Below, in pieces: positions 1 to 5,267 of a stretch of DNA of 8,094 bases. Under the pieces are notes generated by a model. The model was given only the letters and a program-made list of their open reading frames with translations, was not told the origin of the DNA and did no database searches. Origin of the DNA: Syntrophomonadaceae bacterium (GTDB lineage: Bacteria; Bacillota; Dethiobacteria; PWVN01). Positions within the stretch are counted from its first letter, which is position 1; every line of letters begins with the position of its first letter. Where the stretch lies: contig PWVN01000095.1 of the NCBI GenBank assembly GCA_003561835.1, positions 1 through 8,094 on the forward strand. The letters are read 5' to 3'. The translations under genes were made by a program, and so were the position numbers.

Positions 1-1
1 C

Positions 2-55
2 TATGCCGGCTGGAAAAAGGCGGTAAGCCGCTCGTTGAATTGGGCGGAAGAATGA
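2..55 (+). CDS. glpK: Glycerol kinase, C-terminal end (partial)
   Basis: Only the last 17 codons and the TGA stop are present; the gene enters from the left edge. The peptide YAGWKKAVSRSLNWAEE closely matches the usual end of glycerol kinase (the E. coli protein ends with a similar YAGWKKAVKRAMAWEE stretch), and the reading frame stops where that family normally ends. Glycerol kinase is cytoplasmic and phosphorylates glycerol to sn-glycerol 3-phosphate using ATP. The gene converges on the small PH-like gene. The identification rests on a short tail, so another FGGY-family sugar kinase is possible but less likely. Confidence 0.72.
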   Translation, partial: YAGWKKAVSRSLNWAEE

Positions 56-63
56 GGGGGAAG

Positions 64-130
64 CGGGACAGGGGGACAGGGACCTTGTCCCAAAATGGGC
101 GGAATGGAATGGGAGAAGGCCCCTGTCCCG
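64..130. repeat. GGGACAGG-type nested inverted repeat between convergent genes
   Basis: An 11-bp arm, CGGGACAGGGG (64-74), is perfectly inverted at 120-130. The octamer GGGACAGG is repeated in tandem (65-72 and 73-80). A shorter hairpin, GGGACA (73-78) with TGTCCC (86-91), sits inside. The element fills nearly all the space between the glpK stop and the stop of the convergent PH-like gene. Intergenic GGGACAGG...CCTTGTCCC palindromes recur in many clostridial genomes, so this may be a REP-like element. The stop-side position and the CTTTTCC that follows would also suit a transcription terminator. Its copy number cannot be judged from one window. Confidence 0.5.
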
Positions 131-131
131 G

Positions 132-470
132 CTACTTTTCCTGCTGCCATTTTTTGATGCGCGCCGCGATGGAGGGCAGCAGGCGGGGTTTTTCTTTGGG
201 AAAGCTTAATTTTACAGGGCTTCCGGAGCCGGCGGCCGTAACGGCCAGGGTGCTTTCCGAAACCTCCACCTTCGTAAGTTCTCCGGGGCTGATCCTCCGG
301 CAGGTGCTTTTAAAGAGGCCCTTTGTGACGACGTACAGGTAGTGATTGGTCAGGATGACGGCCCGCCCCCGGGTTCCATTGATACTGAGGGCGGTGAGTT
401 CGTTCATGTGCACCTTCTGCTGGAACACCTTTTTTGCTCCCGGTTCCAGTTCCTCCAGTAATTCTAACAT
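132..470 (-). CDS. Small PH-like (YokE/bPH-type) domain protein of unknown function
   Basis: This is a 112-residue soluble protein with no signal peptide or membrane segment. Residues 1-20 look helical and acidic. Residues 35-105 have the alternating pattern of bacterial pleckstrin-homology-like domains: a strand with TRGRAVILTNHYLYVVTKG, a basic turn, a strand with ELTKVEVSESTLAV, then a C-terminal amphipathic helix (LLPSIAARIKKW). Such domains occur in small Firmicute proteins of unknown role. I chose the ATG at 470 because GGAGG lies 5 nt upstream; an in-frame ATG at 557 would add 29 residues rich in Gly and Arg but has no ribosome site. The gene diverges from msrA and converges on glpK. 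The domain call is by pattern only, and no function is assigned. Confidence 0.62.
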   Translation of the reverse strand: MLELLEELEPGAKKVFQQKVHMNELTALSINGTRGRAVILTNHYLYVVTKGLFKSTCRRISPGELTKVEVSESTLAVTAAGSGSPVKLSFPKEKPRLLPSIAARIKKWQQEK

Positions 471-574
471 ATTCCCCTCCAGTTCTTTGATTTCCTCCGC
501 AAATCTTCTGCAGCCCCTTCCCCCTCCTGTTCTTCCGGGGCTCCATCGCCCTGTCATCGATACACACTTTTTAT

Positions 575-604
575 TTGACCTTACTTTAACATCTATTCTA
601 GATA
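575..604 (+). promoter_or_regulatory. Possible promoter for msrA
   Basis: TTGACC (575-580) is a good match to a -35 box. Eighteen bases downstream, TAGATA (599-604) is a weak -10 candidate. A start near 611 would place the 612-636 palindrome at the beginning of the transcript, over 100 nt ahead of the msrA start. The -10 match is poor, so this is tentative. Confidence 0.3.
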
Positions 605-611
605 AGACAAA

Positions 612-636
612 GAATTTCCTCTGATAGAGGAAATTC
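612..636. repeat. Perfect 10-bp palindrome in the divergent intergenic region
   Basis: GAATTTCCTC (612-621) and GAGGAAATTC (627-636) are exact inverted copies around TGATA. The element lies between the divergent PH-like gene and msrA, just after the candidate promoter. It could be an operator for a dimeric regulator or a hairpin in the msrA leader. No run of T follows on the plus strand, so it does not look like a terminator for plus-strand transcription. Its right arm contains a GAGGA in front of an ATG at 639. Confidence 0.55.
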
Positions 637-734
637 CAATGTGTAAAGAGAATATCTTTAATAATAATAATTTTCTACTGGAACTCGCTCACAGCAGGAA
701 GAGCCCCTTTTACACCATGAAAGGAAGTGAGCTT

Positions 735-1553
735 ATGGGAAGCTTAAAAAACATTATCCTGGCAGGTTTTGGCCTTTGTACCCTGGCGATGCTGCTCCTC
801 CCCCTTACCTCCTGCCAAAGTCAAGAACCCGTGCCTTGTGATATCAGCCAAATGGATGACAATACTACTGCAGAGGAGGGAAATACGATGGTTTCTAAAG
901 ATGTGCCCGAGGGCAGACCCCCCATAGACCTGGAAGTTCCCGATAACCTGGAGACGGCTACCCTTGGCCTGGGGTGATTCTGGGGTCCTGATGCCCAGTT
1001 TGGGCTGTTACATGGGGTTTTCAGAACACGGGTGGGGTATGCCGGAGGCAAACTGGAAAACCCCACCTACCGGCGATTGGGGGACCATACGGAAACCCTT
1101 CAGGTGGATTTTGACCCGGAAGTGATCACCTATGAAGAACTGCTGGTGATTTTTTGGGAATCCCACAGTTCCACCAGTCCTTTCTTTTCCACCCAGTACA
1201 AAGCGGTGATCTTCCCCCACAACCCGGAACAGGCTACGGCAGCCAGGGAAAGCCGGGATATGTTGGAGAAAAAGCTCCAGGCAAAGGTTTACACGGAAAT
1301 TCAACCCTATACCGGTTTTTACCTGGCGGAAGACTACCATCAAAAATATTACCTGCAGAACCGGCGAGAGCTGGCGGGAGAAATCCTGACCCGGTACCCG
1401 GATTTCCAGGGTTTTGTGGACTCCACGGCTGCAGCCCGCTTAAACGGCTACGTGGGGGGGTACGGGAACCAGGAACTGCTGGAAACGGAACTGGAAAGCC
1501 TCGGCCTGTCGGCGGCGGGTAAAGAACGCCTGCAAAAACTGGTCAGAAGGTAG
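735..1553 (+). CDS. msrA: Selenocysteine-containing peptide methionine sulfoxide reductase A, predicted lipoprotein
   Basis: MsrA reduces methionine-S-sulfoxide in proteins. The 272-residue product is read through an in-frame TGA at 975-977, taken as selenocysteine (U81). It lies in G-U-F-W-G, where MsrA normally has catalytic Cys in GCFWG. The frame is open on both sides and MsrA features continue: VGYAGG (Tyr102), the GDHTE variant of the GHAE motif (Glu120), VDFDPEVITYEELL, and AEDYHQKYY (Asp200, Tyr201). Residues 1-27 form a lipoprotein signal with lipobox LTSC (Cys27), then a polar linker of about 45 residues, so the enzyme should act outside the membrane. No Cys follows U81, so the usual C-terminal resolving Cys is absent; Cys35 is the only other thiol in the mature protein besides the lipidated Cys27. 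I chose the start at 735 for AAGGA 9 nt upstream and a signal peptide of normal length. In-frame ATGs at 717 and 639 are alternatives. Sec insertion genes are not in the window. Confidence 0.88.
984..1016 (+). promoter_or_regulatory. Candidate bacterial SECIS hairpin inside msrA
   Basis: GCCCA (993-997) pairs perfectly with TGGGC (1001-1005) around the 3-nt loop GTT (998-1000). Below an internal loop, CCTG (987-990) can pair with C1011, A1012, G1014 and G1015, with T1013 bulged and a possible T986-G1016 wobble. Twenty nucleotides separate the UGA from the loop. A small apical loop with G in its first two positions, 16-37 nt after the UGA, is the published pattern for bacterial SECIS elements, which bind the elongation factor SelB. 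The fold was drawn by hand. Confidence 0.65.
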
Positions 1554-1565
1554 CTCGCTACTTTT
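1546..1565. terminator. Possible shared terminator hairpin of msrA and the garR-like gene
   Basis: GTAG (1550-1553) and CTAC (1558-1561) pair around CTCG, and the stem extends through AGAAG with CTTTT. Both stop codons lie in the stem: the msrA TAG at 1551-1553 and, on the minus strand, the TAG at 1560-1558. A wider 9-bp inverted repeat, CCTGCAAAA (1529-1537) with TTTTGCAGG (1562-1570), encloses it. The T-run is only four long, so termination would be weak, but no other terminator is visible between these convergent genes. Confidence 0.4.
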
Positions 1566-2430
1566 GCAGGTCTTTGACAAAAAGGTACATGGCGGACATG
1601 TCTTTCCCCCCGTGTTCCGAAGCTTTGGCCTGTTCCAGCATATCCAGAACATAATCCCCAAAGGGCATTTTCACCTTCTCGGCGGCCGCCATCTGCTGGA
1701 CCAACCCCACATCCTTATGCAGCAGTTTCAGGGCAAAACCCGGCTCAAAGTCATTTTTGGCGATAAAGCTTTGGTAATGCCTTGCAAAAATCCTGCTCTG
1801 GGCATAGCTTGCATCCAGGATGGTAAAGAGGGATTCTCTGTCCATCCCCAGGGCATCCGCCAGGACCAGGGCCTCGCTGGCGGCCTGGGTGTGAACACTG
1901 ACCATATACTGGTTGATGAGCTTCACCGCCGTGCCACTCCCCACATCTCCGGTGTGGTAGATATTCTCTCCCAAAACTTCCAGGATGGGCCGAACCTGAT
2001 CAAAGGCTTCTTTACTGCCCCCCACCATAATGCTCAAGGTTCCCGATACGGCTCCGAAATTACCGCCGCTGACCGGGGCATCCAGGAAATCCATTCCTTT
2101 CTTTTCCGCTTCTGCAGAAACCTTGCGGTTCAAATCAGGGGACACGGTGCTGAAATCTATGAGTATCTGCCTGGAGCGGCCGCTGCCCACAATCCCCCTT
2201 TCCCCCAGGAAGACCTCTTCCACATCCTGGGGCAAAGGCAGGCAGGTCATGATGACATCCGCTTTTTGGGCCAGTTCCTCCAGGGACAACCCCCCGATTC
2301 CCCCTGCCCGAATAAATTCCTCCTCCGGGGCTTTGCTGCGATTGCGCCCGTACACCCGGTAGCCGGCGGAAACCAGGTTCCTGGCCATCGGCAAACCCAT
2401 ATTTCCCAGACCGATAAAGGCGAGATTCAT
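1558..2430 (-). CDS. Beta-hydroxyacid dehydrogenase, 2-hydroxy-3-oxopropionate (tartronate semialdehyde) reductase type
   Basis: This is a 290-residue cytoplasmic NAD(P)-dependent oxidoreductase of normal family length. The Rossmann motif GLGNMGLPMARNL (residues 7-19) is followed by GRNRSK after the second strand, an NR-S/T signature often linked to NADPH preference. DAPVSGGNFGAVSGTL (118-132) is the substrate loop. Lys170 in AVKLINQ is the expected catalytic lysine, and LLHKD (236-240) is also conserved. Asn-Gln after the lysine resembles GarR/GlxR more than the Asn-Asn of 3-hydroxyisobutyrate dehydrogenases. The likely reaction is reduction of tartronate semialdehyde to glycerate, which fits the nearby glycerate kinase, but 3-hydroxyisobutyrate or a related 3-hydroxyacid is possible. 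I chose the start for a GGAGGT site 6 nt upstream, rejecting an in-frame ATG at 2463. It is the last gene of the minus-strand operon, 71 nt after the epimerase-like gene. Confidence 0.85.
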   Translation of the reverse strand: MNLAFIGLGNMGLPMARNLVSAGYRVYGRNRSKAPEEEFIRAGGIGGLSLEELAQKADVIMTCLPLPQDVEEVFLGERGIVGSGRSRQILIDFSTVSPDLNRKVSAEAEKKGMDFLDAPVSGGNFGAVSGTLSIMVGGSKEAFDQVRPILEVLGENIYHTGDVGSGTAVKLINQYMVSVHTQAASEALVLADALGMDRESLFTILDASYAQSRIFARHYQSFIAKNDFEPGFALKLLHKDVGLVQQMAAAEKVKMPFGDYVLDMLEQAKASEHGGKDMSAMYLFVKDLQK

Positions 2431-2501
2431 AAGAAGACCTCCAAACATAGTTTGTTCCAACAAGGCACATCTGGACTGTGAGTATCTATTCCGGCCAGTC
2501 T

Positions 2502-2891
2502 CTAGGGTTCAGACAATTCAAAGGCAAGGGCTTCATTTTTGGAAAAACCGATTTTTTTGCCCCTTAACCCGGTTACGGGCCCGCGGCTGTAAAAATCAAA
2601 ATTGCGTTCTTTCAGCTCGTCCATGTCCTTCTCGATACTGTCTGTGAGGAAGCAAATGTGCTCGATACCTTCTCCCTTTTCTTTGACAAAGTTGGCCACC
2701 CTGCCATCGGAACTCTTGTCCTCCAGCAGTTCAATTCCCACACCACCCACATCGATTACCGCAAACCGCATTTTTTTCTCCGGCGCACTGTGAATTTCCG
2801 GCATCGGAATCTTCAGTATCCTGGAAAAATATTTAAGTGCAGCTTCGATATCTTGAACGGCAACTCCAACGTGGGATATCCCGTAGATCAT
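2502..2891 (-). CDS. VOC-family protein resembling methylmalonyl-CoA epimerase
   Basis: The 129-residue protein has two beta-alpha-beta-beta-beta modules of the vicinal-oxygen-chelate fold. The N-terminal SHVGVAVQDIEAALKYF, the central GIELLEDKS and GEGIEHICF are typical of methylmalonyl-CoA epimerases. Candidate metal ligands are His7, Glu54, His78 and Glu125. The enzyme class interconverts (R)- and (S)-methylmalonyl-CoA in propionate metabolism. The C-terminus departs from the standard form: the usual H-P-K-S/T-G-G-V segment before the final ELCE is replaced by FSKNEALAFELSE. The substrate may therefore be another 2-substituted acyl-CoA or hydroxyacid derivative. An AAGGGGGT site lies about 7 nt upstream of the ATG. 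It sits 33 nt after the LarA-type gene, presumably in the same transcript. Confidence 0.75.
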   Translation of the reverse strand: MIYGISHVGVAVQDIEAALKYFSRILKIPMPEIHSAPEKKMRFAVIDVGGVGIELLEDKSSDGRVANFVKEKGEGIEHICFLTDSIEKDMDELKERNFDFYSRGPVTGLRGKKIGFSKNEALAFELSEP

Positions 2892-2924
2892 CCTGCCACC
2901 CCCTTTCCCGTATTTTTGTATGTC

Positions 2925-4190
2925 TCAATTTATTTTGTCCAGGTCCATGGTTTTTGGCAGCTCCTCCAGGATATCGATCAGGGGATTCTTCCGGGCTTCA
3001 GGAATCAGGGACTCGGAGATATAGATCTCTTCCAGCTGCAGGGTGTTTTTTATCCTGATGAGCCTGATTCTCCCCGGTTCCACATCAAAGCAGGTCTTGA
3101 TGGCTGCCTGTACGGCCTGCTCATCGTTTTCCATGACCATGGGGATCCGTACGGAATCAACAATCCGGGTTGTTAGGGAGTTGGGGTAGGTTTTGCAGAA
3201 ATCCATCTTTTCAAAGGTTCTCCGGGTGCAGATATCCGCCAGCCCGATCCCGTTGGCGTTTCCCTGGGTTTCCCGAGTGAGATCCAGAACAACGATCCTC
3301 TGGGACCAATCCTCATTTTTCAAGGTATCCGTCGTGTACCGGCCGATAATATTGGGATCCATGCCCGTGCCGCTGATGTTCTTCCCCATTTCGTCGACAA
3401 CCAGAACATCGTACTGATCGATGAGAATCCGGGGCATCTTCAACCTGGCCTCAGCAAGCAAAGCCGGCTCTCTATCCATGATCTCCTCCGCAGGCAGGGC
3501 TGTAATGGTACAGGTTTCGTCGTAGGCGTTCTCAATAACCCCCACACCGAAGAGGATGTTGACCTTCGTTAACATATGCCGGGCCAGTTCTTCAATACGC
3601 AGGGACATATTGGCAGGCCCCGCAGCATGGCACAATTCGGCACCGATTTGTTTCCCCAAACCAATGGCGATCATCTTGGCCAGACCGCTCTCGTAGGGTC
3701 CCCGAAAGGTGGTATGGGGTTTGATCCGGTTAATCACCACCACGGCATTGGCTTCTGTCGCTGCGATTTTATCCACCCATACCGGCAGGTTTTTCTCCGT
3801 TATTCCCACCCGAATTACGTCCATGGTGGCTTTTACCGGCACCCCCATGGTTTCCCCGGTAATCCCCAGGCTGCGGAGCACCTCCACCTGGCCGGCTGCT
3901 GTAGCCCCTCCGTGGCTCCCCATGGCGGGGATGATGAAGGGGTGGGCCCCTGCCTCCAGCAGGTTTGCGACGATTTCCCGGGTGATCAGGCTGATATTGG
4001 CAATTCCCCGGCTCCCGACGGTTACAGCTACCCGGGCCCCTCTCTTAACCCTCTCCAAAACTCCCCTCTGCTGTAGTTCATGCTTCACAGCTCCCTGGAT
4101 ATCCTGCAGCCCAGGGCGGGGGAAGTTCTGCCGGATTTTTATCACTTTGGGAATCCCGCAGCCTTTTAGCAAGTCCTCAAAAATTTCCAT
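2925..4190 (-). CDS. LarA-type nickel-pincer-dependent isomerase homologue
   Basis: This 421-residue protein resembles lactate racemase LarA (DUF2088 fold). LarA-family enzymes racemise or epimerise 2-hydroxyacids with a nickel-pincer nucleotide. The N-terminal domain has VTVGSRGI (residues 56-63) and GAHPFIIPAMGSHGG (81-95), matching the region of the first catalytic His. IKPHTTFRGPYESGLAKMI (156-174) supplies His159 and Lys172, and His188 follows. These can be aligned with His108 (here His93), His174, Lys184 and His200 of Lactobacillus LarA, including the same 16-residue spacing from Lys to the last His. The substrate is not lactate by default, since the family is broad. The cofactor-building genes larB, larC and larE are not here. 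GAGGAGGG lies 8 nt ahead of the ATG. The gene starts 32 nt after the UroD-like gene, but its GC content is clearly lower. Confidence 0.8.
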   Translation of the reverse strand: MEIFEDLLKGCGIPKVIKIRQNFPRPGLQDIQGAVKHELQQRGVLERVKRGARVAVTVGSRGIANISLITREIVANLLEAGAHPFIIPAMGSHGGATAAGQVEVLRSLGITGETMGVPVKATMDVIRVGITEKNLPVWVDKIAATEANAVVVINRIKPHTTFRGPYESGLAKMIAIGLGKQIGAELCHAAGPANMSLRIEELARHMLTKVNILFGVGVIENAYDETCTITALPAEEIMDREPALLAEARLKMPRILIDQYDVLVVDEMGKNISGTGMDPNIIGRYTTDTLKNEDWSQRIVVLDLTRETQGNANGIGLADICTRRTFEKMDFCKTYPNSLTTRIVDSVRIPMVMENDEQAVQAAIKTCFDVEPGRIRLIRIKNTLQLEEIYISESLIPEARKNPLIDILEELPKTMDLDKIN

Positions 4191-4222
4191 ATCAACGACC
4201 CTCCTCTAAGAACAGCTGGGGC

Positions 4223-5086
4223 TCAATAGGCGGCCAGGGACCGGCTCACGCGGAACATGAGGGCTGCAGCGCCGGGGTCCAGGCCCGCCGCCAGGCCCCC
4301 GTTGGTCCCGAAGATATAGCTCCCGCCCGCCTTCCCCTCCTTAAGCAGGGAGGCGATTTTTTCCTCCAGGTCCGCGGGGGAATAGCCGGGGCTCAAGTAC
4401 TTGAGGTCCAGCCCCCCCATGAGGCAGAGGGAGCCGGGCACCTTCTCCCGGACGGCGGAAATCCCCATGCCCGCCCCTTCCTCCAGGCACTGGAAGCCGG
4501 AAAAGCCGCAGGCGGCCAGGTCCTCCAGGACGGCCAGGTAGTTGCCGTCGGAATGGAAGAGGACCGGCACCCCCTCCTCCTTGAGGGCCGCCACCTGCCG
4601 GCTCAAGGCGGGGAAAAGCACCTCTCTCAGGGTTTTCGGCGATGTGTAGGTGCCCCGGTTGTAGGCGATGTCATCCCCGATGATGAGGGCCCCGGCCCCT
4701 GCCGCAACCAGGGTTTTGCCCCGCTCCGCGTTCAGGCGGCAGTGTTCTGCCACCCGTTCCCGGGCTTCCCGGGGCCGGGCGGCGACTTTAAGCATGGCTT
4801 GGGTAAACCCCAGGTCCTCCACCAGGCCGCCGAAGCCCCCGTTGACCAGGCCGAAGAGGAAGAGGGAGCCTTCCCGGGCAAAACAGGCCAGGGGTTCTTC
4901 CCGGGTAAAGCAGGCCAGGTCCAGGCCCGCCTCCAGGTAGAAGTTCAGTTCCTCCTCCGGGGTGACGGGGCTCTTCCCCGTGTACGCCTGGATGAACCCC
5001 TCTTCGATCAGCAGTTCCCCCCGGGGGACCCGGTCCGGTCTGAAGCCGGCCAGGGCCCGGGCAACCCGTCCTTTCCCCGTCGTCAT
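4223..5086 (-). CDS. Uroporphyrinogen decarboxylase / MtaA-like family protein
   Basis: The 287-residue cytoplasmic protein belongs to the UroD/MtaA/CmuA TIM-barrel superfamily. Visible marks are IIGDDIAYNRGTYTSP (residues 135-150), VLFHSDGN (175-182), FQCLEEGAGM (198-207) and LMGGLD (222-227). True UroD is longer, about 340 residues, and a haem role is not supported by the neighbours. Corrinoid methyltransferases such as MtaA bind zinc through His-x-Cys; here the site reads His178-Ser-Asp180, so zinc binding may differ. Relatives in anaerobes often sit in demethylation or acyl-CoA clusters, and the exact reaction is unknown. I chose the ATG at 5086 because GAGGAGGG lies 5 nt upstream; an in-frame ATG at 5173 would extend across the likely promoter. 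It is the first gene of the minus-strand operon and shares the high GC content of the garK unit. Confidence 0.8.
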   Translation of the reverse strand: MTTGKGRVARALAGFRPDRVPRGELLIEEGFIQAYTGKSPVTPEEELNFYLEAGLDLACFTREEPLACFAREGSLFLFGLVNGGFGGLVEDLGFTQAMLKVAARPREARERVAEHCRLNAERGKTLVAAGAGALIIGDDIAYNRGTYTSPKTLREVLFPALSRQVAALKEEGVPVLFHSDGNYLAVLEDLAACGFSGFQCLEEGAGMGISAVREKVPGSLCLMGGLDLKYLSPGYSPADLEEKIASLLKEGKAGGSYIFGTNGGLAAGLDPGAAALMFRVSRSLAAY

Positions 5087-5117
5087 GGCGACCCTCCTCG
5101 TTAAAGCCCTTACCCCT

Positions 5118-5146
5118 ATTATACAATATTTTGGCGCACCTGTTGC
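5118..5146 (-). promoter_or_regulatory. Probable promoter of the minus-strand UroD-like operon
   Basis: On the minus strand a perfect TATAAT occupies 5123-5118, about 30 nt ahead of the UroD-like start. The -35 position, 17 nt upstream at 5146-5141, reads GCAACA, which matches only the last three consensus bases. The AT-rich hexamer stands out in GC-rich surroundings. Confidence 0.5.
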
Positions 5147-5160
5147 TGGGCACCTATAAT
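5131..5160 (+). promoter_or_regulatory. Probable promoter of the garK operon
   Basis: TTGGCG (5131-5136) and a perfect TATAAT (5155-5160) are separated by 18 nt on the plus strand. Transcription starting near 5167 would give a leader of about 100 nt before garK. The element overlaps the oppositely directed promoter, so the two operons may compete for or share regulation. Confidence 0.5.
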
Positions 5161-5231
5161 TTACCCGCCGCAAAAAAGGGTTTTCCGGGGGGTAAAGAGA
5201 AGTCTACAGTATTTTCTAACAATATTACCCG
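5161..5231 (+). promoter_or_regulatory. Leader with alternative pairings ahead of garK
   Basis: GGGTAA (5190-5195) can pair with TTACCC upstream (5161-5166) or with TTACCC downstream (5226-5231). These pairings exclude each other. The stems are only six base pairs long, no known riboswitch core is recognised and no T-run follows, so a regulatory role is speculative. Confidence 0.2.
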
Positions 5232-5267
5232 GAACGTATCCATTTCCCGGGGAAGGGGTTTGACGGC

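Noticed and set aside
310..567. Alternative minus-strand frame overlapping the PH-like gene
   Set aside because: It lacks family features, and the other frame has a good ribosome site and a PH-like pattern.
612..636. CRISPR repeat or tandem array
   Set aside because: The palindrome is a single copy, and no spaced direct repeats occur anywhere in the window.
639..977. A separate 112-residue lipoprotein ending at the TGA
   Set aside because: The frame continues directly into MsrA, and the TGA falls exactly on the catalytic position, so this is the N-terminal part of the Sec-MsrA.
1032..1553. A stand-alone MsrA starting at GTG 1032
   Set aside because: It would lack the active-site motif and the first strand of the fold, and no ribosome site precedes the GTG.
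2452..2463. Short palindrome TTGTTCCAACAA before the garR-like gene
   Set aside because: The 5-bp arms are too short to claim an operator, and no promoter is clear beside it.
1564..2481. A 305-codon open frame on the plus strand
   Set aside because: It is antisense to the reductase, whose motifs are complete, and its translation has no recognisable family features.
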